Positions 35,517 through 47,636 of a stretch of DNA of 64,000 nucleotides are shown piece by piece (position 1 is the first letter of the stretch; each line of letters begins with the position of its first letter). Source of the DNA: Cryptomeria japonica (Eukaryota > Streptophyta > Pinopsida > Cupressales > Cupressaceae); assembly GCF_030272615.1 (NCBI RefSeq), contig NC_081413.1:723383649-723447648 (forward strand). The letters are read 5' to 3'. Under the pieces are notes generated by a model, which saw nothing but the letters and a program-made list of their open reading frames with translations, ran no database searches and was not told where the DNA came from. The position numbers and the translations under genes are program-made.

Positions 35517-36859
35517 CTTGAAAGCAACTTTTTTCACAAGATCATCATAATTGGGAGGTGATTCTTTACTTCCATAGACTATGAATTCATAAGGAACAGG
35601 ATAAGTCAGCATCTTTACTGCAGCAGCAAACACCTCAGTGCAGTAAGAATCTCCCACTTCGGAACCTTCTATTTTCACCAACTTTTCAAATTCTCCCCCT
35701 TTCCAAGGAACTCCAATCTGAAGCTTCCTACCATTGCCCGGGATTGTCCACCCTTGAGGCACCTGTTTTCTATCACCAGGCCATATAATATCATACACTG
35801 TTCTATTTAAACCTGCATTGTTGTCTGAACTTACACGTCTGTTCTCAGGAGGAATGACAGATAAGCCTGATGATATATTTGACCAGTAGCTCACTTTGCG
35901 AAAATCTTTTCCAACTATATTAATTATCTCAAAAGTTGAACCAAGCAGGTCACCTCCTTCATCCAGTTGAACTTGACCTGTTAAGCCTGTAATGTTACTT
36001 TGCAATAATATTTTGTGCAACTGTGGACCTCCTCTGAAGACCTTGAGCTTTGCTAACTCTGATACAATTCCACTTGCAGTGGATAGGTGAGGATAATCTG
36101 TAAAGGATAAATTTCCCCCTTTTTTCAAAAAATTATCAATAGCATAGGCAATTGCCCATACTGTATCATAAGCATACAATCCAAACACATTGAGGCCTGA
36201 ATCAACATTTCCAACTTTTTGCAGATTATTCCATCTTATTAAGAAATCATGTTGCTGATAGGAATTGGGAATATGCCGCCGCACAGTAACGAGCCCTTGT
36301 AGTGACTTCATTGTATCTGAATCAAGCTCAAGAGAATCCAGAGCAGAAGATAGCCAATCTGTGGCAATCCATACATAGCCATTGCTCAACATTTGAAGGC
36401 GGTGTACTTCAGTGAAAAGTTTCAGACCAACATCTGGATTCATATGAACAACAAAAACTCTAGTTGTCAGCAACGCCAAATCTTTCAAGCTATTAGCCAG
36501 GCTACTTCTAGTGATGTCTGGACGCATTCGATATTTTTGAACAATACTAGCTTTATTCCCAAGTGCATCACCCAGAGCAGTTATTCCATTTCTTCCATAG
36601 TCATCATCTACATAAACTGCGATAACCTCTCTCCAATTGAAGAAACCAATTACAGCAGAAATTGCTGTCATCTGTGAGAAGTCATTATGCGTCAAACGAA
36701 AAAAATAAGGATACTGAAGTGAAGAGAGACTCAGATCAGTTGCTCCAAATGATAAAAGTGGCACATTAAGTCCATTTGCTATGTGAGAAATAACATGAGC
36801 AATCACGGAGGATTGTGGTCCTATAATTGCCACTACATTATTTTTTGACAACTCAATAG
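35517..36859 (-). CDS. Glutamate receptor-like channel, exon 2
   Basis: This is 1,343 bp in one open frame. The acceptor is CCGCTGCAG (36860 on); the donor CAAG/GTTTTA is at 35516. It encodes most of the amino-terminal ANF-receptor-type domain (NNVVAIIGPQSSVIAHVIS, NVPLLSFGATDLSLSSLQYP, YVDDDYGRNGITALGDAL, WIATDWLSSALDS) and, after a linker with WTIPGNGRKLQIGVPWK, the first ligand-binding segment to NYDDLVKKVAFK. No stops or frameshifts occur and the match to land-plant GLRs (clade-3-like in general wording) is continuous, so it looks under selection. GLRs are plasma-membrane Ca2+-permeable channels gated by amino acids. The clade is not established. Confidence 0.92.
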
Positions 36860-38696
36860 CTGCAGCGGAAACACATCAAGTAACAGGAATTAGCTATTGC
36901 TATTACTTCTTTTTCCATAGGGCAACAATGAAAACATTCCTGCACAGCACTAAGAATCTGAAGTGCCATCAAAAATGGAAAATATGGTGTTTAATACAGT
37001 AGCCAAATACAAAACTATGTGTACGCAGTATTTCAGTTGCTAAACTCATTTAGGAAACAAACAATTCTCACTGCATAAAGTTAAGTTATGTTCAGGTCTA
37101 TTCCATTAGTCTGTGATGAAAGCCTTGCAATCACCTGCAAGTAGTCTCAAAAGGATTAGATTTATATGATTTGAGGTTTTGAAGGCATTACATAACAATA
37201 CTTTTATAAATTATCCTCCATGAAGAATGCCAGATACTCAAGTAGCCTCATGAATGTCATTTCATTAATAAGTCAGGCAACATTAAAATATACAGGATGC
37301 ATTTAAGTAACATGCTGCTGATCATGCTTCAAAATTTCCCCTCTCTGCAGTAATGGCATCTTGGCAGAGTAGGTTCTTTTCAATGTCATACATCTAGAGC
37401 ATTTATGTGACCTTAAGTTTAGTCCAACATTTGTCTATGATTCAAATTTCAAATAATTTGAAATTTATAGAGAATGGTGAGTCATTTTTTCCTTACAAAA
37501 ACAAGCTAGCATTGACAATTAACCTAAAAATATCAACATCAAACACATACTCCCAAATAGCTCTTTGACATTGTCCATTCTCCAACAAATACCCTAAACA
37601 AAGACCCTCAATCAGCAATAGAGTGTGATAAATGAAATATGTCATTGGAGCTTTCTTGTGGATGCAAATAAAGCCACGAAATGATACTTAAGTTACTCTT
37701 ATTTTGCCATTTACATTAAGTTGCATTTCACTTCATATGTTACGATCAGTTTCCTTTCAATAAGAGTTCCTTGATGCATCCTTTTGTACCTAATCTGAAA
37801 CTTGATTGTGTTGTATGGTACTGTTGACGTGTATTTTGTACACGACAAAACACAGAATAAAATACCTAAAGGTACCTTATCCTCTCTTGAATAAAGTCTC
37901 CGAATGCTGAAGATATCGCGAAAAGGATCAATCGGGATGACTTTAAGGTTCTTCGCTGTAGGATCTCTACGTGTGGATAAGCTCTTTGTGGTATGATGTG
38001 ATTTGCTGGAATCACAAGGGGACTTACACTTGATGACTGAACGTTTAATTTGCCTTGAATATTGCCGGAACACAGGCTCTTACTAGCTTTGATTTGAAAA
38101 AAAGGAAAAAAGATGAGGGTGAGGAAAGGATCTAATCCTAATACTAAGAATGTAGGAGCAATGAATGATCTTTGATGAAATTCTAACTAAATCTTGTTTT
38201 GACATTGCAGGACCATCTCCACAAGATTAGTGCGATCTTCGAAGGAAAGCTTTATGATGTTCAAATCATCACTGCAGGCATAGACACCATCAGGCTGATG
38301 CATATCAATGAAGAAGCAATAATTGAAGTTAGACTTAAGCTGAACAATTCCAGTTGACTACGCAAGGCAAGTCTGCAATCAACAAACTGCTAGTAGTATG
38401 GATATACGAATTTCACCATCAATCAAGCACATTTCTTCCATTCATCTAATCATCTACCATCTAGGATTGAAGATTCGACAAGAAACCATGCATATTGCAA
38501 GAAACGACACACTTCACCATTACTTCAATGAAAATGGAGTTTGTTTACAATCAATGGCAACAATTTCTTGCCTTGTCCTCCTATTCTACTCTAATTGCTA
38601 GACTAATTCGCTATTCTAACTACTGACTCTCTATCTTCTATTCTATTCTCCTTTCTAACTCCTTCTAACTGCCTTTACAAAATGAAGAATCGGGGC

Positions 38697-38704
38697 TTAT
38701 ATAG
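38697..38704 (+). promoter_or_regulatory. TATA box of element C
   Basis: GGGGCTTATATAGTGCC about 875 bases from the start, the same place as in P1. Confidence 0.6.
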
Positions 38705-38756
38705 TGCCCATAATACAATTCGATGGCTGAGATCAATGGCCAAGATTCAATAATGA

Positions 38757-38774
38757 AAACCCTAATTAGGGTTT
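38757..38774. promoter_or_regulatory. Telo-box palindrome in element C
   Basis: AAACCCTAATTAGGGTTT, identical to 2839-2856, 60 bases after the TATA box. Confidence 0.65.
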
Positions 38775-40245
38775 GTTACAACCACTACATAACATTTAAT
38801 GCTTGACCAATGATAAAATTGTATTAATTGGACACGTGTCTTCTCTGGAAAAATCAACCAATGGATAGCTGGGGTAGGTACATCGAAGTTTGTGCCACCT
38901 CCCATGAGTTAGGTACATTGAATCTGGACATGCTGAGGTGGACTACACTGACTGGAGAAGTGATGACTAGGATGCCAACTCGTCTGATACTTGGTTGATG
39001 CCAACTTGATGTTGCTGAGAAGCTAACTTTAATTAACTCTTCTGAAACTATCTGCTTCTTCAACGAACCCTTGCTCTGACTTCCTTTTCTCTTTGATGTG
39101 CAGGATGATTGATGTACCTCGCCTTGGAATGTTGGATTGGAAGAAGTCGCCCTTGTTGATGTTTGATCGAAGAAAGCCATCCTTGTCGATGCTAGACTAG
39201 AGGAGGTCGCCCTTGTCCTTGCTTGATCTTCTTGGAGGAGACCGTCCTTGATCTGGCTTGATTTTCCAACTCCGGGATCTCCATTTGATGCCTACACAAA
39301 ATATTAAAGTTAGTTTTTTGAGCTTCAAACCTTAAAGCATGAAATTTAAGACCTTTCAAAGGTAAAACTTAAGATATTAATTTGAAAAAAGTCATGATAT
39401 ATCAAGAACTATACATTTTCAAATTAATTATGAATGGAATTTGAATCTTCAAGACTTAGATTTTACAAAATTGCAATGGGATCGCAATAAGTCTTGAATA
39501 AGAACTTCAAAAATGATTCTTCATACCTCCTCTTTGATTGCTTAACTACAAAACCTTGGCAAAAGATGAAAGAAAACCGGATTTTGATGGACAAGCTTAG
39601 ATTATAGTCCTCCCTTGGATGAATTACGCCTCCATTAGCCTTCAAAAGAGCTCCACCTTCCACTAGCTTCTTCAAAATCTGGAAATTCGCCTTCAAATGC
39701 CTTCAAAAATCTGGAAATTATCCTCCAATCTAGCAAGAAATTCACTTCTCCAATAGCCTTCAAAATGAATTTTGGCCTCCTTAGTCTCCACACTTAGTAG
39801 AAATTCGCTCCACTCCAGCTAGATTTCGCACCTTCAATTAGCTCTCCAAATTCGCACTTGAAAGGATGATTGAATGATTTAAATTGTGAAAAAACACCTC
39901 CAATATATAGAGCGCTCACCCCTTTGCTCCCTCTAGGCCGACTTGGCAAAAACAGGTTAAAAATAAATAAATTTCCAAAAAAAGGGGGGCCGACTTGGCA
40001 AAATAAGTGAAAATAAGGCCTTGTGCGCTCCACATTTAATCTTTTAATTATTTAAATTAATTTTAATACCTCTAAGATGTTTATTTTGATTATTTCAAGG
40101 TACAAAATTAATTTATTAAATTGAAATGCCTTTAATTTAATGTGAATTTGATTTAATCTTCCAAAGGCTTCGAAGTGAGCAAATTTGGTGAATTTTAAGA
40201 ATATCAACGCTCAAACAATGTAAAAATGAAGGATATCACCAACTT

Positions 40246-41533
40246 TGCCCTGGACCTTCAGTGAAGGTCAGGAGCGATTTTTCAATCTAGTCCTTGCATA
40301 TCTCCTTTTTCCCGCCCAAAACTTCATCTAGACATTTAAATGGCATTTTTAACTGGAATTTTGAGTTTAATTTCACTTGATCTCTAGGAGGGAAGTGCAT
40401 TAGGACCTTTTTCGCCCTGGACCCTTGGAGAGGGATAGGAGCGCCTTTTCACTTTTGCTCTTAATCTTTCATCCTTTAATTGCCAACTCTCGTTGTGGGG
40501 TAAGCAATGATCCCTTTCATCCATTCCATGCATGCTTAACTTATTTTTTGCGAGGCAAAATAGGTGTTTCAAAGACTTTCGCCCTGGGCCTCCAGTGAAG
40601 GACAGGAGTGACTTTTGCATTTTAGCCTAGGATTAGCAAATTTTGAAGTCAAATCTTTGTTCACCATGCTTTAGAAGACCTTTTCCATCCTTGCACAACC
40701 TTGCCTTAGCGTCATCTTGGAGGGAAGTTATTGGTTTTGCAAAAATCGCCCTGGTCCTTCAGTGAGGGACAAGAGCGCTTTTGAGTCCTTTGTACAAATT
40801 CTTGATCGTTTCAATCTTCAAATTACTCCAAGGCGTAGATCATCATTCCCCACTTCCTTTTGAGTCTTGGAAACAAAAAAAGTTATCTCGAAATGCAAGG
40901 AAAGTGGGCACACTTAGAAATTTCGCCCTGGACCCTTGGAGAGGGACAGGAGCGAATTTGCAAATTGTCATCAAAACTTGTAATCTTTGCATCTTAATTC
41001 CACCTCAAGGCGTTTCAAACATCATTTCAAACTTGCGCGTTGGCTTAGATTTGTCCAAACTTGGCGAGAAGGATTGGATATTAGGTTTTTCGCCCTAGTC
41101 CCTCAGAGAGGGACAGGAGCGATTTTATCCTTTCTGGCTAATCCATCCAAAATTTAAGTTTCTAATCACTTCACAGGGCAAGGTAAGATCATTTTCAAGG
41201 CCAGGAACAAGGTTTCAAATTCAAGCGTGTTGGCATATGATGTCTACAATGAATTTCGCTCTGGACCCTCAGCAAGGGTCAGGAGCGAAATTACCCTTAT
41301 AGGCGAAACTCCATCATTTCATTGTCTTTAATCAAATCTGGATGCTTTATCACGCTCATTTCGTCCTCCACCATGCCTTTGATGTTCCAATTTGACCAAA
41401 CAAGGTCAAGAATGACTCAAATAAGATTTTTCGCCCTGGACCCTTGGTGAGGGACAGGAGCGATTCGCCTTGGACCTCCTGAGAGGGTCAGGAGCGAAAT
41501 TCGCTCTGGATCCTCAGTGAAGGACAGGAGCGA
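40246..41533. repeat. Hairpin array, period about 167 bp
   Basis: Ten copies of a 32-bp motif (CGCCCTGGACCCT, a 4-5 base turn, AGGGACAGGAGCGA) start at 40246, 40413, 40580, 40747, 40924, 41091, 41257, 41432, 41466 and 41502. Steps are 167, 167, 167, 177, 167, 166, 175, 34 and 36. The motif is strongly kept while spacers are nearly unrelated apart from short words (GGAGGGAAGT at 40387 and 40719). Inner arms can pair perfectly in the copies at 40246 (GACCTTC/GAAGGTC), 41091 (GTCCCTC/GAGGGAC) and 41257 (GACCCT/AGGGTC), with different bases each time. Not coding. Confidence 0.9.
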
Positions 41534-41886
41534 AATTTGACTTTTTGAACTCTCTATCAGGATAATTTTATGGAATATAACATTTAAGTATAAGTGCTTA
41601 TACTTTAAGTTATATTCCATATATACTTTCAGGATGTTTGAGAGTGGTTTCAGACCTCCAGGAGTTATATTGCAAAATCTAGTTTTTTGAGGTTTTTCAG
41701 TTTTCCAGACTTAGCCAAATTTCAGGATCAGGACTTTCAGACTTAGCCAAATTTCAGGATCAAGACACCACTCAAGCCGGACTTGCTATCCATGTGATCC
41801 CCTTAGCGACACTCAAAATGCAAAGGCCAACGGACAAAACCCTAAAAGACCTAGAAAACAAACCTTAGAAAGCAAAAAGCAGGGGT

Positions 41887-41903
41887 CCCCATTTGCAATG
41901 GGG
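41887..41903. repeat. Terminal hairpin of element C
   Basis: CCCCATTTGCAATGGGG, 23 bases before the element end. Confidence 0.75.
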
Positions 41904-41931
41904 CGGTGTGTGAAAACGTCACAACAGGTAC

Positions 41932-43181
41932 CCCTTCACAGTCAAAAATCAATCATTTGTATATTGAAGTTAAATCAGAAATAGTTGTTTCTGATTGAGT
42001 CATAGGTTGTTGTGTCAAAATTCAGATTTTGATTTATCAAATTGTTGTAGATTGCCCATCAAAACAGATTAATCTAGGCCATTGATTGTAAATCAATCTG
42101 AGGTTTTCTTCAAAAGTAGCCTCTCCTAGCTGAATATCATTGTTTTGTGAAGATTTTTGGTCTTAACACATCGGCACATATGTTCAAGCTTTGACTAGGC
42201 CCTTTTCCGAGTGTTTCTCCTCTTCCATGAGCCTTCCTTCACATGTTGAACCTAGCCCACGCGGAAGCTACCATGTGTCAAGCTTGTGCAAGTTCTATTC
42301 AGACCAAAGACTCAAGTTCCCAATGCAGTGCGCTAGGATGCCACATGGCGGCTCCATGTGCAACCAGAAAAAGCAAATTGTGCGTCCTCTTTTGCCATTC
42401 GATTGAGATCACATCTCTCTATGTGTCCAAGACTCTAGGTAGTTTGTTTGTTGTGCTATTGGCCCAAATCTGAGTGGGCCCATCGCCAAGAGAAGAGAGA
42501 AGCCGACACATAGCAAGCCCACACAAATTCTATAACACAGGGATTCTCATCCTTAGAGACCTGCTATTGGTATTTTTAATAACCAACTTGGCCAACGGTT
42601 TCAACAGAATTAGTGGGAAGGGCAGATGGCATCACCACCTTGCAATAGGGAAACAATATGATTGTTTGATCAGGTCGTTTCAATCATTGCCATGATGGCA
42701 ATGCCCATAGAAGAAATGGAGAGATCTTTTCTGTTACTGCCATTTTTCCAGTGAAGGGAGGATTTTCTATTTAATCTAGGAAGTGCTTTGTTTTAAGGGG
42801 TTCATCACTTTTGTAACTCAAAGAAAATTTTGGAAGTAGTCATTTTTCGTTGTAAGTATCAAAACTTGGCATTTCATTTAAAAGAAGAAGATCAAATACA
42901 TGATTTTGTGCACAAATTGGCCTTTGTGATGTATTTATCTCTTGTTCGTGAATTAAATTGATGCTCTGTGTGTTCCATTGAGAGATTACTATCTTTGGCT
43001 ATTGTTAATTAGATTTTATAGTTTCAGTTATATCCTTTATATACAAGTTTTTGAATCATGTCAATACTCTTCGAAATTTCTAAAGATATTTATGAAGCTG
43101 AAGCTATATCATGCACTATGATGGAGAAATTATTGTAGCATTCCAACACATCGCCATAAAATAGTTGTTTTATTTCAATTG
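41932..43181. other. Intronic, non-coding, nothing recognised
   Basis: No homology to other parts of the window was noticed; no gene. Confidence 0.4.
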
Positions 43182-44238
43182 TGTTGGTTGAAAATTTTGT
43201 ACACTGAGGGAAATATACAAAATTGTGGTTTCAACCACAATGTGTGAGCAAAACTCTCCTAATTAAGGGAAGGCTCCCCCTATCTAACTACAACTTTAAA
43301 AATAAAATAAGATGGGACAGCAGTCTTTCCTCTTCTTTCAAGAAAGGCAATATCCTTTTCTCTTCACAGAAAAGTGATAGCGATTTGATATAAAACAGCA
43401 GTAACAACTTTCAAAATGAAATGAGAGAAAGGAAATGAAGTTTCCTGAAAATTCAAAGACTTCGGTCACTTCCTTCAAGACGGGACAGCGATATCAAGCT
43501 CAAAGTCTTGATTATGTGAAGTCCTATCTACCCTTTTCTATACTAATTTTATTAAGAACAAATTATAACAGCACAAAGACTGAAATATCTTATTCTTTCT
43601 ACGCAAGACAACAAGAACAAGTGTGAGCTCAAAGACTCACTGCTATTTCTCATAAAATCTACTACTTCTAAACTCTGATAAGAACAAGTGTAAGCACAAA
43701 GTCTTACAGCTTTTTCCCAATAGAACTTCTACTTTAACTAAATTAATCTCCAATACTTGCAGCTCAAAGACTGCAAATTAGATTCGATTAAATTCTCAAA
43801 GAAACACTTGCAAGAAAGGTAATATGGAACACAAACTCAAGAATGTAGCACAAAGACTCAAAGCTTGAGTAATTTTCTTTTATTCCTTTCAATTCTTCAA
43901 TTTACACATAAAAGCTCAAAGACTTCTTTGCTGCAAATTTGGCAGAGTTTTTGCTTGCTTTCAAAAGATAAAGATTACAATAGACCCCTCAAGTTTTTAT
44001 AGAAGAGGAGCCTTGAGAAAAGGTGGGAGAATCCTAACTAACTTGAGAGATTCTCTCAACCACCAAGACTTATTCAATAGCTAACTAAGACTTATTCTAA
44101 CTACAGTCCTAACTGAACTCAACTTGTAGTTGTCGTACTTGCAATTTACAAAAGGCTTTTACATGTAACTTGTCAAAAGAAAAACTACCACTAAAAGATT
44201 ACAAATCTGGAAAAATACAACTAAGTGTTGAAAAACAC
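43182..44238. mobile_element. LTR-like flank of gene copy B
   Basis: It begins TGTTGGTTGAAAATTTTG and carries inverted words (ATTTTGTACACTGAGGGAAATATACAAAAT). At 43435-43935 about eight copies of AGCTCAAAGACT, often followed by a short word palindromic to the one before it, recur 50-60 bases apart. TTTTTATAGAAGAGGAG near 43995 could be a TATA box. The antisense gene begins right after, the same layout as P2 with gene copy A, but the sequence is of another family. The other end was not found. Confidence 0.4.
43435..43935. repeat. AGCTCAAAGACT array
   Basis: Copies near 43446, 43496, 43574, 43628, 43692, 43761, 43850 and 43912; variants are AGCACAAAGTCTTAC and GAGCTCAAAGACTCAC. Confidence 0.75.
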
Positions 44239-47200
44239 TTAAGCTGCAATATGTGAAGACATGAATCCTTCGAACTTCTGGATGATCATTCGTAGCTCGG
44301 CGGGATTTGGTTCGTGGGCGTTCTTGGCAACAACCATGGTCTTCACAATGGTATCATGACATTGAAGAAGCATGGAGTTGTTCTTCTCCAAGATGGACTG
44401 GATTGCGTGCAAAAAGGTTTGATGTTTCATCAGAGCCTGAATTGAAGCAGCTGAGAATTGTTCGCTCCTCCATTCATTATGAATCCTCATCTGTAGATCT
44501 GCAAGAACTTCTTTTTCTAGTACCAGCTCTCCATTCTGACTCAGTATGTTGCAAGAAGCCTTCTCACAATGGGAAACAATACCTTGAAATACTTCACCCC
44601 GCAGTCTCATTGCATCATCAATCTCCTCAATGAGGGATTTGAGAACAAGGGATGACCCTAGAAGAAATAATGGCATGCTCCTGAAGAACGCTCAACTGTT
44701 GTTGGGGCATGGTGCGCCAGATTGTCAAACTATCTTCAACCCTTTCCAGATTCTGTTTGAAAGTGTCGGAGATATGATTCAATGTCTCTTCATTGGCCTC
44801 CAACTTAGACATCATTTGGAAAATGTCTTTCAGCACTTGTGCACATAGATCATGAAGTTGATCCACCCAAGAATCCAATGCTTGTACTTTTTGAGAAGCT
44901 CTTTCAACTCCCCGAATCGGTTCTTGGGAACCGAAAGAACTTGTAGGATAACTCCCTTCACCAACAGGTTTTATAATTTTATGAACAGCAGCAACAAGTT
45001 GTCGGTTCTCCTCTTCTAGCTTGTCTTTCTTTGCTAGAAGTTCGTCATACCGCTACACTAGTGAGGCTATAGATTGTTGGGCATCGTGTTTGACCACTTC
45101 ATGCGTTCATTTGCCCAATTCTATCCTTGTAACCCTATAATCAGCAGCTTACATTTCCTCACATGGCTTATCCACAAGGGGCTCAACAATTTCTGCCACT
45201 TTCATCTTATTGCTATCAACAATCACTCTTGAGATTGTCTTGGCCTTTTTAGCAACCTTGGGCCTAGACTGTTTGAGTTGTTGATAATCAAAGACATCAG
45301 AAGAGATTTCCTGCTTCTTCCTCTTTGGGGTAAAAGAACTAAGCCATGGAGGTAAAGCAACTAGTTCTCCTTGAGTAGCTGTTGAAAGCGAAGGAGAAGC
45401 GATTTCTGTTTGAACAACCATGGTCACCCTGGGAGGAGTATCTGTTTGGATGGTGACCATGGTTTGCTCAGTAACCAATGGGCATGAAGATTGCCTCATA
45501 AATTCTTCAAAGTCAGAAGTGGAGGTATCAATCTCTGACAACTGGATACATGCAGGAGTATCCTCAGGAATTTCCAGCACACCCTCTTGTTGATGATCAG
45601 GAGGCGGCTCAAATGCTGAAATAGGAACGACATTCTGAGGAGATTCTTCCACTATTATGTCAGGAGGAGAAAGAGGCGTCTAAATGGACACTAAGGAAGG
45701 AATCTCATGAGGTGAGTCCGAAGCTAGAGACTGGGGAGCATCATCAGATTGTTGTCCTTCTTCTGGATTATCAGGATTGATCACATGAACATGAAACTGA
45801 GACTTTTCCTTTCCACGAACTGTCACCTCTTCGAGAGGAAGCACTACTGCCCAACTAACCCGCAATTTGATCCTGGTGCCAGAAGATGATGCACCTTCCT
45901 TGTTGTCAATCTGAATCTCAAACTTACGTCCAAGAGACCCCGTACAGTCATCTTCTTTCCCAACCTTGATCTTGATGAGTCTAACACCATTACCTTTAAG
46001 CCAAGTGTTGGTGTTAGCCAAGATAGGCTGAAATCTTTCAAGAATGGACGTGCATTCTTTATGCAACCATTGGATTAAAGGAAGTGGAGCTTCCTCAACC
46101 CTTCGTGAAATATATTCAGGATCAAGTACATGCCCATCATCAATCATCCCTTGTGGAATATCCACCAAGTTCAAATCAATAACCTGCTCAACAGTAAGCC
46201 TGCAATAATCCATCTTGAGAACCTCCACTTTTGTATGGAGATCTACCCAGATATCCTCAATATGATGCACATGTATGAAGGATTTCTTCATATTTTTTCC
46301 TTCATACCCCGGTAATCAAAATCTACCCTAGACTTAAACCTTTTGAGTTTAATCTCTTGCATCTCAGTCTCCATAGCTTTGGCTTTGACAGATGTGACAA
46401 GAGAATACCGGCCAATTTTCAATGGGTTGGTTGTAGAAATCCCCATTCCGACCTTATGTCTAACAAACTGATGAGCATGCACAGCCATGATTTGTCTTCC
46501 CAACTCCATAAGTATGATCTTATCAGTCGGGTATGTAGGGAGTATGTATGGCTGCCCACTATAGCATCTGACTCTCATATAGGTAAAGGTCAGGAATTGA
46601 AGAAACAAACACCCATACTCATTCACTCTTTCCCATGCCTCATCTGACACCCTTCTGTTCTTTAGAGTCTTGTCAAACTGGCACATGAAGTAGCCAAAAA
46701 ATGCACCTTGAACTCTTTTGAAATGCAATCTACTGGGTCTCAAAGGCAGCAGATCATAATATTCCCATACAGGTATAAGCGAGCAATCACCCTTGGTAGA
46801 AAGACCAGGGAAATGTCTGAGTGACGCTGCTAAATACACTAAGTATGAATTCATATAGAAGTCATGGTGGTAGGGACTGCTGCAAGTTGCTCGCACAAAG
46901 CATCGTTGATAATCTCTCCCCATGATATATGATGGGATTGCCTTATGAACATGGTAAACTGATACATCCAGGGTTCAAAAACATTGGAGAGTTCAAGACC
47001 CATCATCCTGCTGAAGAGAGTTATGATGTCTCCAATTTCCCACTTAAAGTCACAGAGGTACAACTTAGCCCACCTTGAGAAGGCGACTCGTGGCTCATAA
47101 ATCCATTTGTTAATATGACGTTTGCAGTCATTTTCCCTCTTGACATAGTACTCGGCTGCACTATCCTTTGAAATTTCCATATAAACAAGTGTTGGTGGTA

Positions 47201-47636
47201 TTCTGAAGACTTTCTCAATTGTATCTGCATCAAGGCAGATTATTGCTTCACCATCATCATTTTTAATGGTTCTCGTCTCCTTGTCAAAGCGATGGGCACA
47301 AGCGAGAACAAATTCAGGTTCTAGGGCAGCCATTGGAAAAAAGGATGTGTGATGGATGTGGCTATCCAACAGCCGTTGCATATTACTATCCTACGGATCC
47401 TCCACTCTCTTGACAAATTCTGACATGTCCACATGCCCTATCTCTGTATCTTTTATGCGATCCAAAGGAGAGGAAACTTGCGAAGGTGAAACTTCATTCT
47501 GGTACTTGTCATATTTATACTTCATCTTCTTTGGAATAGGAGAGGATGGTAAATCTGACATTGAAGGACAACCTGGTATACTGCGATGAAGACTTAAAAG
47601 TGTTAAGGCAATATCATAATCAGCTGCAACTAACAT
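44239..47636 (-). pseudogene. Unrecognised ~1,000-residue protein, broken copy B
   Basis: Better preserved than copy A. From ATG 47636 (MLVAADYDIALTLLSLHRSI) the frames run to 44239 with a TAG near 47388, frameshifts near 46860 and 46290, a TAG at 45677 and stops between 45148 and 44879. Order: N-terminal part with ACAHRFDKETRTI and DADTIEKVFRIP; a middle part with HFKRVQGAFFGYF, FLTFTYMRVRCYSGQPYILP and IHVHHIEDIWVDLH; a charged low-complexity part with KKAKTISRVI; a short coiled coil (KKDKLEEENRQL); and a helical C-terminus. Each block has its counterpart in copy A in the same order. No known enzyme motif seen. It lies in GLR intron 1 on the gene's strand, but has no splice signals tying it to the receptor. 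Confidence 0.65.

Larger units (their letters stand above)
37822..41926 (+). mobile_element. LTR-type element C, complete, 4.1 kb
   Basis: It starts TGTTGACGTGTATTTTG and ends ACGTCACAACA, with perfect TSD GGTAC (37817-37821 and 41927-41931). It has no gene and no direct repeat of its own ends, so it is either a solo LTR of unusual length or a non-autonomous element. Order inside: family start block, TATA box (38697), telo-box palindrome, a CTTGATG/GAAGTCGCCC-rich part (39110-39290), CTTCAAAA/AAATTCGC words (39640-39860), the 167-bp hairpin array (40246-41533), a repeated CAGACTTAGCCAAATTTCAG (41705, 41737) and the terminal hairpin. It inserted in the GLR intron. Confidence 0.85.

Noticed and set aside
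40246-41533. CRISPR-like reading of regularly spaced repeats
   Set aside because: Repeats are degenerate, spacing is 167 bp, the context is a plant retroelement, and no cas gene exists.
42190-42700. Three plus-strand frames of 71-76 codons in the GLR intron
   Set aside because: They overlap in different phases with no recognisable product or conserved start.
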